Positions 1 through 6,646 of a DNA stretch of 8,901 bases are shown here, in pieces (the first letter of the stretch is position 1; each line of letters begins with the position of its first letter). This stretch comes from Phycisphaerae bacterium (GTDB lineage Bacteria > Planctomycetota > Phycisphaerae > Tepidisphaerales > Tepidisphaeraceae), in contig JAUJNJ010000119.1 of the NCBI GenBank assembly GCA_030448225.1, forward strand, positions 1 to 8,901. Direction: 5' to 3'. Under the pieces are notes generated by a model. It made no database searches, was not told where the DNA came from, and saw only the letters and a program-made list of their open reading frames with translations. Made by a program: the position numbers and the translations under genes.

Positions 1-822
1 GGTCTTCATGCGGAACGCGAGTTCCATGTTTCGGATCTCCGCCTCGATCACGCCGTCGTCGGCCGACGGCTCCGCGCCGATCTTTTCGCGGTTCATCGCC
101 TGCAACAGGTCGATCTGCTGCCGCTGCCCCTCGGCGCCGCCGGCGAGGTTGTCCCACACGCGGTCGCGCGCGTTGTCGTCGGTCCGGCCGATCGCGGTGC
201 TCGCGTACTGCGCCGGCAGGAACGCGGCCGGCGTGCTCTTGGGGACGCCGGGCATGATCTCCACGAACGCCGGGAGGTTGCTGTTCTCGCTCCCCAGCCC
301 GTAGGCCACCCACGACCCGGCGCTCGGCCGCGCCTCGCGGCCGGAGCCGGTGAAGATCATGTTCTTCGCGGTGAAGTGGTCCTCGTTGTCGTGGTAGAGC
401 GACTTGATGAAGCAGAGGTCGTCGATCTGCTTGTTCACCTCGGGGAACAGGTCGGACGCCCAGGTCCCGCTCTGCCCCCAGCGCGACCACTCGAACGGGC
501 TGCCGAGGATCTGCCCCGTCGGCGCGAACGAGAACTTCGGCTTGGCGATGCTCGGCGGCAGCGGCTTGCCGTCGTCGACGTTGAGCCGCGGCTTGTAGTC
601 GTACGAGTCGACCTGCGAGAGCCCGCCGTCGAGGAACACGTAGATCACCCGCTTCGCCCGCGCCGGCACGTGCGGCGACGCCGCGCTGACGGGTCCCAGC
701 GCACCGCCCGCGCCGGCGCTCGTGCGCGCCAGCACGTCCATCAGCGCGAGGCTCCCGAACCCGAGCGTCGCCCGGCGGAGCACGTCGCGGCGTGTCAACA
801 TGTGTGCAGGCTTCTTCAACAT
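1..822 (-). CDS. DUF1501 family Tat-exported protein, C-terminus outside window
   Basis: The minus-strand frame is open from the start to the left edge, giving 274 codons; family members are usually about 450-490 aa, so roughly the last 200 residues lie outside. The N-terminus carries a twin-arginine motif (TRRDVLRR) followed by a hydrophobic stretch (LGFGSLALMDVL), so Tat export is predicted. Family signatures follow: RAKRVIYVFLDGGLSQVDSYDYKP, then FIKSLYHDNEDHF, then PSAGSWVAYGLGSEN. DUF1501 belongs to the alkaline-phosphatase/sulfatase-like fold group and in Planctomycetota nearly always follows a DUF1549/DUF1553 gene, as here; its substrate is not established. Two in-frame ATGs are possible, at 822 (MLKKPAHMLTRR) and 801 (MLTRRDV). 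Neither has a strong Shine-Dalgarno; I took the longer. The gene is probably co-transcribed with the upstream gene. Confidence 0.9.
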   Translation of the reverse strand, partial: MLKKPAHMLTRRDVLRRATLGFGSLALMDVLARTSAGAGGALGPVSAASPHVPARAKRVIYVFLDGGLSQVDSYDYKPRLNVDDGKPLPPSIAKPKFSFAPTGQILGSPFEWSRWGQSGTWASDLFPEVNKQIDDLCFIKSLYHDNEDHFTAKNMIFTGSGREARPSAGSWVAYGLGSENSNLPAFVEIMPGVPKSTPAAFLPAQYASTAIGRTDDNARDRVWDNLAGGAEGQRQQIDLLQAMNREKIGAEPSADDGVIEAEIRNMELAFRMKT

Positions 823-836
823 CTCAGCTACTTATA

Positions 837-931
837 TGAACCGCGAAGAACGCGAAGGTCGCGAAGAAGGAAAAGAAAAAGCCGTCGTTTCGTCTTTTCT
901 TCTTCGCGTTCTTCGCGACCTTCGCGGTTCA
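837..931. repeat. Long imperfect inverted repeat of GCGAAG-type units between operon genes
   Basis: The left arm starts at 837 (TGAACCGCGAAG) and the right arm, read on the other strand from 931, starts with the same 12 bases. Each arm then contains two 9-base units, AACGCGAAG and GTCGCGAAG, followed by an A/G-rich run (AAGGAAAAGA on one side, AAGAAAAGAC on the other). The order of the two units is swapped between the arms, so the repeat is a rearranged palindrome rather than an exact one. It lies in the 115-nt gap between the DUF1549/DUF1553 stop and the DUF1501 start, so the mRNA of both genes would carry a long hairpin there. Similar GCGAAG/GAACGCGAAG repeats recur, from memory, in planctomycete genomes. 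No transposase gene is attached. Confidence 0.85.
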
Positions 932-937
932 ACTTCT

Positions 938-3619
938 TTAATCGACGTATCTGAACTCGGCGGTGCCGTAGATCGCCTGGCAGAGTTTCGACCACGCTTC
1001 GACACGAGTCATACCCTGCTGCGTCGTGCACTGTTCGATGAACGACAGCGCCTGCGACGCCATTTCCTTCGACGGCGGGCGGCCGAGGGCGAGCAGGTAC
1101 GCCATCTCCAGGCGCTTGGGGTCGTCGAGCTTGTCCATCTTGATGAGGCGTTCGGCGAAGCGGTCGGCCATGTACTTCGCCAGCGGGTTGTTCATGAAGA
1201 ATAGCGACTGCGCGGGCGTGGTCGACGCGGGGCGGGCGGGTAGCGGCACGCCGGACATCTCGTAGTCGAACAGCGGGAAGAACTTCCGCACCTCGGCGCC
1301 GAGGCCCTTCGGCGAGCGGTTGCTCGTCAGGACGTACATCGCGCGGTCCTTGCTCTTGTCGACGTCGAGCGGCCGGCCGGGCTCCTGGCGCGGGATCATG
1401 TTCGTCGTGCTGCGCATCGCGTCGTAGACCGCCTCGGCCTCGAGCCGGCGGCGGTTCTGGCGGGCGAGGAGCTTGTTCTCCGGGTCGCGCTTCACCACCG
1501 CGTCCGGCGCGTCGCTGCTCATCCGGTACGTGCTGCTCGTGACGATGAGGCGGTGCAGGTGCTTCATCGACCAGTTCGCGTTCATGAACTCGGCCGCGAG
1601 CCAGTCGAGTAGCTCCGGGTGCGTCGGGGGATCGCCCCGGCTGCCGAAGTCGCTCGTGGTCTTGACGATGCCCCGGCCGAAGTGGCCGTGCCAGATGCGG
1701 TTGGCCATCACGCGGGCCGTCAGCGGGTGCCGGCGGTCGGTCAGCCACCGCGCCAGTTCCAGCCGCCCGCTGCCGCCCTGCGAGATCGACGGGCGCGGCA
1801 GCGCGTCGTCGAACACGCGGAGCACGCCCCGCGGCACGGCCTTCGCCGTCGTCTTGTACGTGTCCCCCTTCACGTGAACCGGCAGGTCGACCGCGGCCGG
1901 CTGGTCGGTCACCGCGACGACGAGCGGGTAGGGGCGCAGCGTCTTCGCCAGCGCGTCGATCTCCGCCGATGATCGTGCGATCGACTCGCGACTGGCCGGC
2001 TCGAGGTAGTCGCCGATCTCCGCGATCGTCGGCCAGGGGTGCTGGGGGTCCTTCACGAAGTTGCCGAGGATCGCCCGGTGGAGCGTCCGCGACGCCGCCG
2101 TCTCGCGCACGCGCGCGTCGAGCGCGTCGTCGACGCGCACGAGGCGGAAGCGGTCGATGCGGGGGAAGTTGCCCGCCTTCGCCCACAGCCGCACGAAGTT
2201 CAGCCCGCCGCGCAGGTCGAACGTCGCCGCCTCGCGCCAGCGCTGGTACGTCAGGTCCCACCCGCCGGTCGGCTCGGCGAGGGCGGCGTCGGTGACGGTC
2301 TTGCCGTTGACCTGCACGAGCAGCGGCGACGCGTCCTCGCTCGCGTAGAGCGCCTCCAGCCGGTAGCGGCCGGCCTCGGGGATCTCCAGCTTGTACTTCA
2401 CCCACTGCGCCAGCGGCGTCTGCGTCTCGATGATCTCCACGCCCCGGCCGTCGCGCATGAGCTGGGCGATGCGCAGGTTGTCCTGCCCGTCGAAGTTCTC
2501 GGCGTCGAACAGGTGGACGAACAAGTCCGCCGCGCCGACGCCCGCGGCCGCCGCGCGGTAACGCGGCTCGTCCGCCTTCCACGCCGCCAGCAGTCGCGCG
2601 TGCTCCTGTGTGAGCGTCGCCCAGATCGACTGCTTCTTCGCGGCGATCTGACCGCGGATCGCGTCGTTCGCCGCCACCTCGTCGGGCATCGCCAGCGGGC
2701 GGAGTTGCCGCACCCGGCCGTCGCGCCAGTACTCGCTGAAGTCGCCGACGATGCGCGAGCTGCGGAAGATGCCGCCGAGCGCGTAGTAGTCCTCGGTGGG
2801 GATCGGGTCGAACTTGTGGTCGTGGCACCGCGCGCACGAGACGGACAGGCCCATGAACGCCTGCGTCGTCGCGTTCACCATCTCGTCGATCATCTCGAGG
2901 CGCAGGCGGTTCGGGTCGGTGCACTGGTCGAACCACGCGCCGATCGACAGGAACGCGGGCGCGGTGATCTGGTCGAAGTGCCGCTCGCGCTCGGCGGCGG
3001 GGGGCAGGAGGTCGCCGGCGAGCTGCTCGACCAGGAAGGCGTCGAACGGCTTGTCCTTGTTGAGCGCCCGCACGACGTAGTCGCGGTAGGCCGCGTCGCC
3101 GGCGGTGTCCTTGATGCCGGGGAAGCTCACGCGCCCCGGCACGTAGCGGGCGACGTCGAGCCAGTGCCGCCCCCAGCGCTCGCCGTAGTGCGGGCTGGCG
3201 AGCAGGCGGTCGACCAGTTTTTCGTAGGCGTCCGGCGACTTATCCCGCTGGAACGCCCGCACCTCGTCCGGCAGCGGCGGCAGGCCGGTCAGGTCGAACG
3301 TGAGCCGGCGGATGAGGACCGCGCGCTCCGCCTCCGCCGCCGGCGTCAGCCCCTCGGCTTCCAGCTTCGCCAGCACGAATGCGTCGACCGGGTTCCGCAC
3401 CCACGCCGCGTCGCGCACCGCCGGCGGCGCGGGCCGCTCGACCGGCTTGAACGACCAGAACGCCTTCCACTTCGCCCAGTCGTACCCGCCCGCCGACGCC
3501 GCCGCCCCGGGCTCCGTCGCCACGCCCGCCCGCGCCGGCGTCGCGCGCGACAGAACCGCCGCCAGCGCGAGCAGCGCGGCGACGGCCAGGGCGTGGGTCA
3601 TGGGTCGTCGAGTCCGCAT
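938..3619 (-). CDS. DUF1549/DUF1553 (PSCyt2/PSD1) protein with inserted carbohydrate-binding-like domain
   Basis: The gene encodes 893 aa. A signal peptide is visible at about residues 1-31 (basic MRTRRP, then ALAVAALLALAAVLS, cleavage near PARAG). DUF1549 covers about 75-290, with NPVDAFVLAKLEAEGL, RRLTFDLTGLPP, HYGERWGRHWLDVARY and a C-x2-C-H motif (C262, C265, H266) in SCARCHDHKFDPI. A beta-rich insert at about 365-495 (DAENFDG..., AGRYRLEALYASED, LNFVRLWAKAGNF) resembles CBM6-type carbohydrate-binding modules. DUF1553 fills about 620-870, with LARWLTDRRHPLTARVMANR, GRGIVKTTSDFG and SLFFMNNPLA. The N-terminal PSCyt1 cytochrome-c domain found in many relatives is absent. The family is exported and hypothesised to take part in redox-linked degradation of complex polymers, but the reaction is unproven. 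Whether the CxxCH binds heme is not known. The start at 3619 keeps the basic n-region; ATG at 3601 is an alternative. Confidence 0.93.
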   Translation of the reverse strand: MRTRRPMTHALAVAALLALAAVLSRATPARAGVATEPGAAASAGGYDWAKWKAFWSFKPVERPAPPAVRDAAWVRNPVDAFVLAKLEAEGLTPAAEAERAVLIRRLTFDLTGLPPLPDEVRAFQRDKSPDAYEKLVDRLLASPHYGERWGRHWLDVARYVPGRVSFPGIKDTAGDAAYRDYVVRALNKDKPFDAFLVEQLAGDLLPPAAERERHFDQITAPAFLSIGAWFDQCTDPNRLRLEMIDEMVNATTQAFMGLSVSCARCHDHKFDPIPTEDYYALGGIFRSSRIVGDFSEYWRDGRVRQLRPLAMPDEVAANDAIRGQIAAKKQSIWATLTQEHARLLAAWKADEPRYRAAAAGVGAADLFVHLFDAENFDGQDNLRIAQLMRDGRGVEIIETQTPLAQWVKYKLEIPEAGRYRLEALYASEDASPLLVQVNGKTVTDAALAEPTGGWDLTYQRWREAATFDLRGGLNFVRLWAKAGNFPRIDRFRLVRVDDALDARVRETAASRTLHRAILGNFVKDPQHPWPTIAEIGDYLEPASRESIARSSAEIDALAKTLRPYPLVVAVTDQPAAVDLPVHVKGDTYKTTAKAVPRGVLRVFDDALPRPSISQGGSGRLELARWLTDRRHPLTARVMANRIWHGHFGRGIVKTTSDFGSRGDPPTHPELLDWLAAEFMNANWSMKHLHRLIVTSSTYRMSSDAPDAVVKRDPENKLLARQNRRRLEAEAVYDAMRSTTNMIPRQEPGRPLDVDKSKDRAMYVLTSNRSPKGLGAEVRKFFPLFDYEMSGVPLPARPASTTPAQSLFFMNNPLAKYMADRFAERLIKMDKLDDPKRLEMAYLLALGRPPSKEMASQALSFIEQCTTQQGMTRVEAWSKLCQAIYGTAEFRYVD

Positions 3620-3921
3620 GAGAAAGCAGAGCGTTTGATCCGCCGAACGTTAGGCCGATCTGAAGTCTCGGGTCGCGTCGGATCTACGCCGTCCCGAGCC
3701 GAACAGAGCGAACGCGCCCTGCAATATGTTACGACCGGCGACCCCGAATGTTTCGCAACCGGTGGCGGCTGAGGCGGTAAGGCGATCCGTCGGGCGGAGT
3801 GCCGGCCAAACACGCACGCGCCGCCGGATCCAATTTCCCGTTGCAAATCGCCGGTTGGCCCCGCTTGCCCGCGCATTCCATCGGTTGCGGAGCGAGGGGA
3901 ACGGGCTGCCGCAGATTCCGG

Positions 3922-3951
3922 TTGGTTTCCGGCCGTCAGAACCCGTATAAT
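3922..3951 (+). promoter_or_regulatory. Sigma70-like promoter for the PEP-CTERM gene
   Basis: A perfect -10 hexamer TATAAT lies at 3946-3951. A partial -35 TTGGTT (3922-3927) precedes it with an 18-bp spacer. The predicted transcript would have a leader of about 120 nt before the TTG start at 4080. In such GC-rich surroundings a perfect TATAAT is conspicuous. Confidence 0.6.
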
Positions 3952-4063
3952 GCTCGTTCGCCGCGGAGGGGTTTGTCGGCCATCACATCTTTCGACCGCG
4001 CCGTGCACGGGCACGGGCGGCCGGAGCATGCCCCTTCCTTACAAATCGGCGACGACGTACCCG

Positions 4064-4070
4064 AGAGGAG
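4064..4070 (+). promoter_or_regulatory. Shine-Dalgarno that points to a TTG start
   Basis: AGAGGAG is followed by nine bases and then TTG at 4080. No comparable purine-rich site sits at the correct distance before the alternative ATG at 4137, so this site favours the TTG as the initiation codon. Confidence 0.6.
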
Positions 4071-4079
4071 AACCCAGTT

Positions 4080-4985
4080 TTGCAAACCGCATTATCCCCC
4101 ACGCGGGAGCGCGCCCACACTGACGTCCATGTGACGATGACCAGCCGGCCTCGCGTAGCGGCGTTCGCGGCCGCCGTCCTTCTGGGCGCGATCGCCACGC
4201 CGTGCGCCGCCGGCACGCTCATCTTCGGCGATAACTTCAACGCGCCGGACACGAACAGTCTCGACGCGTCCGATCAGACCGGCCGCCGCAGCGGGCTGCT
4301 GGCAGAGGACATCGTGCTCCGCTCGTCCAAGGTCCAGCACGGCATCATCGGCGGCCAACTGAACCTGCTGAGGTCGGCCGCCGCCGGCACCTCGGGCCGC
4401 GTCCGATTTCATGACGCCGACGCGCCCACCGTCTGGTGGGACTTCGCCTCCGGGACGGCCGGCACGCAGATCACCGATGACGGCGGTTTCCGCGTCGACT
4501 TCGACTGGACGCCGACCAATAACACCTCGACGGAGTGGATCGGTTACGCCGTCGGGATCGCCGGCCAAGCCACGGCCGAGCCCCCGATCCGGATAACCAA
4601 CGCGGAGACCGATTTCGGGATCCTCTTTCGCAACAACGGGGGCACGCAGCACTTCGACAACGGCGCCGCCACGACGGGCGGCACGTTCCCCGCGACGAGC
4701 GTCGCATCGCGCCACGTCACGCTCGTCTTCGAGCTCGACTCGTTCGCCGACGGGACGGTCGTCTCGGCCACGGCGAGCGTGAACGGCGTGGAAGTGTTGA
4801 CCGACAAGCTGTTCAACCTCGACAACAACGCCGGCCGGTTCTACATGGAACTCGAGAACATCGTCCCCAACACGCGCATCGACAACCTGACGATCTCGAG
4901 CGTCCCCGAGCCCTCCACCCTCGGCGTCGTGGCCGCGGCGACCGCCGGCTTCGGCCTGCTCCGCCGCCGCCGCCGCCCCTGCTGA
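4080..4985 (+). CDS. PEP-CTERM sorting-domain exported protein
   Basis: The protein has 301 aa if it starts at the TTG supported by the AGAGGAG site; starting at ATG 4137 gives 282 aa with a more ordinary signal peptide (MTSRPRVAAFAAAVLLGAI...PCAAG). With the TTG start, the hydrophobic core is at about residues 27-40, after an unusually long polar n-region. The mature part is Thr/Ser/Asn/Gly-rich and beta-stranded (for example GGFRVDFDWTPTNN, HVTLVFELDS, GRFYMELENI, RIDNLTIS), consistent with a concanavalin-A/LamG-like jelly roll, although I cannot assign a family. The C-terminus is a canonical PEP-CTERM tag: VPEP at about 275-278, a hydrophobic span (LGVVAAATAGFGLL), then five arginines. Such tags are recognised by exosortase and direct the protein to the envelope or extracellular matrix. 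No exosortase gene is in the window. The gene is followed by two hairpins. Confidence 0.85.
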   Translation: MQTALSPTRERAHTDVHVTMTSRPRVAAFAAAVLLGAIATPCAAGTLIFGDNFNAPDTNSLDASDQTGRRSGLLAEDIVLRSSKVQHGIIGGQLNLLRSAAAGTSGRVRFHDADAPTVWWDFASGTAGTQITDDGGFRVDFDWTPTNNTSTEWIGYAVGIAGQATAEPPIRITNAETDFGILFRNNGGTQHFDNGAATTGGTFPATSVASRHVTLVFELDSFADGTVVSATASVNGVEVLTDKLFNLDNNAGRFYMELENIVPNTRIDNLTISSVPEPSTLGVVAAATAGFGLLRRRRRPC

Positions 4986-4990
4986 GCAGC

Positions 4991-5011
4991 GGATCGGCGG
5001 GGGGCCGATCC
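4991..5011 (+). other. Hairpin just after the PEP-CTERM stop codon
   Basis: GGATCGGC (4991-4998) pairs perfectly with GCCGATCC (5004-5011) around a GGGGG loop, five bases after the stop codon. It has no T-run, so it is more likely an mRNA 3'-end stabiliser or an accessory pause element than a terminator in its own right. Confidence 0.55.
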
Positions 5012-5045
5012 AACGGGGTCCGACGAAACGAAACAAGCGAGGAAG

Positions 5046-5080
5046 GGGACGGGATTCACAATCCCGTCCCTCTTTCTTTC
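5046..5080 (+). terminator. Intrinsic terminator
   Basis: A perfect 11-bp stem, GGGACGGGATT (5046-5056) with AATCCCGTCCC (5060-5070), has a 3-nt CAC loop and is followed by the pyrimidine tract TCTTTCTTTC. It closes the PEP-CTERM transcription unit and insulates the downstream ArsR promoter. Confidence 0.9.
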
Positions 5081-5171
5081 TCCGGCGCACGTCGCGTCCC
5101 CACGCCCGGCGGGATCTACGATTCCTCTTCGATCCGTGCACTTCGTCCCCGTTCCACAGCCCCCTTCGACC

Positions 5172-5275
5172 CCTCTTCCGTCCACCGCACGCCACAAAAA
5201 CACTTAGCCCTTGACCTACCTATCCTCATCCGTCCACCGCACGCGAGAGAATACTTAGCCCTTGACCTATCTATC
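5172..5275 (+). repeat. Contiguous tandem duplication (about 52-bp period) upstream of the ArsR gene
   Basis: Copy 1 is about 5172-5224 and copy 2 about 5224-5275, directly abutting. CCGTCCACCGCACG is identical in both (5178-5191 and 5230-5243). CTTAGCCCTTGACCTA is also identical, followed by C/T and then CTATC-type sequence. Between these blocks lies an AT-richer 10-11-bp spacer that differs in sequence and by one base in length. Each copy carries TTGACC, but only the second is followed at the right distance by a -10-like element. Conserved outer blocks with a diverged spacer suggest a duplicated operator, possibly bound by the ArsR product itself. Confidence 0.8.
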
Positions 5276-5289
5276 ATGCCCGTTAAACT
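5262..5289 (+). promoter_or_regulatory. Predicted promoter of the arsR-type/AHSA1 operon
   Basis: TTGACC (5262-5267) matches five of six -35 consensus bases. TAAACT (5284-5289) matches four of six -10 bases at a 16-bp spacing. Transcription would start around 5296-5297, exactly at the ATG at 5297, implying a leaderless or nearly leaderless mRNA. If the earlier ATG at 5276 were used it would lie inside the promoter, which argues against it. Confidence 0.5.
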
Positions 5290-5296
5290 TAGGCAC

Positions 5297-5635
5297 ATGA
5301 CTGAGTATTCGCCGCGGCTCGACGGCGTGTTCCGCGCGCTGGCCGACCCGACGCGGCGGGCCGTGCTGGCGCGGCTCGCCCGCGGCGAGTGCTCCACGGG
5401 CGAGCTCGCCCGGCCGTTCAAGATGGCGCTGCCGTCGGTCCTGCAGCACCTGGACGTGCTGCGGCGGTCGGGCCTCGTGCGTTCGCGCAAGCGCGGCCGC
5501 GTGCGGACGTACCGCCTCGTCCCCGAGCGCCTCGCCGCCGCCGAGCACTGGATGACGACGCAGCGCATCCTCTGGGAGCGCCGCCTCGACCAGTTGGACC
5601 AGTTCCTGAAGGACGAACAGAAGGAGCAGCGATGA
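5297..5635 (+). CDS. ArsR/SmtB-family winged-helix transcriptional repressor
   Basis: A 112-aa protein of typical ArsR size. [19 protein letters not shown] (about residues 13-31) is the classic first-helix signature. [29 protein letters not shown] (about 33-61) is the helix-turn-helix, and [13 protein letters not shown] (about 62-74) the basic wing. The only cysteine is C32 and there is no ELCVC-type metal box, so it does not look like a metal sensor. It groups with the ArsR proteins that are routinely paired with SRPBCC/AHSA1 genes. The start at 5297 (MTEYSP) is chosen because the predicted promoter overlaps the alternative ATG at 5276. Its stop overlaps the next start (ATGA), indicating translational coupling. 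Autoregulation through the duplicated element upstream is inferred. Confidence 0.92.
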   Translation: MTEYSPRLDGVFRALADPTRRAVLARLARGECSTGELARPFKMALPSVLQHLDVLRRSGLVRSRKRGRVRTYRLVPERLAAAEHWMTTQRILWERRLDQLDQFLKDEQKEQR

Positions 5636-6153
5636 CGACCGAGCACGCGTACCCGCACGACCCGAGCCTCGACCTCGTCCTGGAGCGCACGGTCGACGTG
5701 CCGGTGGAGAAGGTCTGGCGCGCCTGGACGGTGCCGGCCCACCTCATGAAGTGGTTCACGCCCGCCCCGTGGCGGACCGTCGACTGCGAGATCGACCTCC
5801 GCCCCGGCGGCATCTTCCGCACGACGATGCGCTCGCCCGAGGGCCAGGAGTTCCCCAGCGCCGGGTGCTACCTGGAGGTCGTGCCGAACGAGAAGCTCGT
5901 CTGGACCAACGCCCTCGAACCCGGCTACCGCCCCGCCGGCGGCCGCCGCGACCCGGCGGCGGCGAGCAAGGAGTGCGACGAGTTCCTGATGACCGCCGTC
6001 ATCCTGATGCGCCCCCACGGCACCGGCACCCGCTACACCGCCATCGCGATCCACAAGAACCCCGCCGACCGAAAGCGCCACGAAGACATGGGCTTCCACC
6101 ACGGCTGGGGCGCCGCGCTAGACCAGCTCGTCGCCGCGGCCGGGGGGTTCTGA
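5632..6153 (+). CDS. AHSA1/SRPBCC-fold (START-like) protein
   Basis: A 173-aa protein of the activator of Hsp90 ATPase homologue 1-like family, part of the SRPBCC ligand-binding fold. The first strand and helix appear as [20 protein letters not shown] (about residues 13-32), followed by [29 protein letters not shown] and the typical [14 protein letters not shown] (about 80-93). The C-terminal helix is [16 protein letters not shown] (about 153-168). SRPBCC proteins hold hydrophobic ligands in a deep cavity; the specific ligand here is unknown. A good Shine-Dalgarno AAGGAG at 5621-5626, inside the end of the ArsR gene, precedes the ATG by 5 nt, and the four-base overlap supports coupled translation. 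The Hsp90 link is only the family name; bacterial members are generally uncharacterised. Confidence 0.9.
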   Translation: MTTEHAYPHDPSLDLVLERTVDVPVEKVWRAWTVPAHLMKWFTPAPWRTVDCEIDLRPGGIFRTTMRSPEGQEFPSAGCYLEVVPNEKLVWTNALEPGYRPAGGRRDPAAASKECDEFLMTAVILMRPHGTGTRYTAIAIHKNPADRKRHEDMGFHHGWGAALDQLVAAAGGF

Positions 6154-6244
6154 CGACGGCCGCCGTGCACGAGTCGCCGACTCGATTCTTCGTTCACCGC
6201 AAGCCGCCTCGCGCCCGCGCGTCCTACACTCCGCCCGCCGCTCC

Positions 6245-6275
6245 GAGCCCGCCCGTGCGTTGCCCGGGCGGGCTC
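6245..6275 (+). other. Strong GC hairpin between AHSA1 and the methyltransferase remnant
   Basis: GAGCCCGCCCG (6245-6255) pairs perfectly with CGGGCGGGCTC (6265-6275) across a 9-nt loop. No T-run follows on either strand, so it is not a canonical intrinsic terminator. Its position about 90 bp after the AHSA1 stop and 20 bp before the next start suggests transcript-end processing or attenuation. Confidence 0.6.
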
Positions 6276-6295
6276 ACGGGAGTAGGCTCGCCGCC

Positions 6296-6646
6296 ATGGC
6301 GAAACAGGGGACGACGCGCAAACCAGCCACCACGACGACGCCGACCGCGACCACAACTCCCGCCACCCCGCCCCACGCCGGCCGGCCGTCCGCGCTGCTC
6401 GACACGCGGGTGTTCTACTGCGGCGACACCCTCGAACAACTCGCCAAACTTCCCGACGCCTGCGTCGATCTGATCTACATCGACCCGCCGTTCAATTCTG
6501 ATCGCCACTACGAGGTCTTCGGGGGCGAGACGAAGGAGAAGCGCGTCTCCAAGGATCGCCAGGTCAGCACGCCGCGTTGCACAAACGACAGGCGGCCAGC
6601 TCCGCTTGCGCAGGCGAGAAATGATGTCAACAATGGCTACAAGTGA
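6296..6646 (+). pseudogene. Truncated DNA methyltransferase, N-terminal fragment (motif IV DPPF only)
   Basis: The start ATG at 6296 is followed by a low-complexity Thr/Pro/Ala-rich leader (residues 5-28). Methyltransferase sequence comes next: VFYCGDTLEQLAKLPDAC, then VDLIYIDPPFNSDRHYEVF (catalytic DPPF at 63-66) and GETKEKR. Motif IV at the N-terminus is the arrangement of beta-type N6-adenine/N4-cytosine methyltransferases, in which the SAM-binding FxGxG motif comes later. Here homology stops after about residue 89 (DRQ, near 6562). The frame then runs through an unrelated 27-residue tail to a stop at 6644-6646. The target-recognition region and motif I are missing, so the product cannot be an active methylase. 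An intact copy would be several hundred residues. The tail overlaps the next gene's start. Confidence 0.8.

Larger units (their letters stand above)
3620..4079. other. Divergent intergenic region
   Basis: This 460-bp stretch lies between the divergently transcribed DUF1549/DUF1553 gene and the PEP-CTERM gene. It holds the rightward promoter at 3922-3951 and the Shine-Dalgarno at 4064-4070. Reading frames across it (for example a 143-codon minus frame at 3598-4029) are arginine/proline-rich, show no domain and overlap the promoter, so I do not call them genes. A short inverted repeat (CTCGGG at about 3667, CCCGAG at about 3694) is present, but it is too weak to interpret. A leftward promoter must exist here, but I could not find a convincing -10/-35 pair. 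Confidence 0.7.

Noticed and set aside
828..2936. 702-codon minus-strand frame overlapping the DUF1549/DUF1553 gene
   Set aside because: Arg/Pro/Gly-rich shadow of the real gene in another frame; no domain, and it runs through the 837-931 repeat.
2039..3772. 577-codon plus-strand frame antisense to the DUF1549/DUF1553 gene
   Set aside because: Composition typical of a GC-rich antisense shadow; no motif and no start signal.
3598..4029. 143-codon minus-strand frame in the divergent intergenic region
   Set aside because: It covers a convincing rightward promoter on the opposite strand and overlaps the start of the DUF1549/DUF1553 gene; no recognisable domain.
4092..5195. 367-codon minus-strand frame antisense to the PEP-CTERM gene
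   Set aside because: It runs through the intrinsic terminator and is a low-complexity Arg/Gly/Val shadow.
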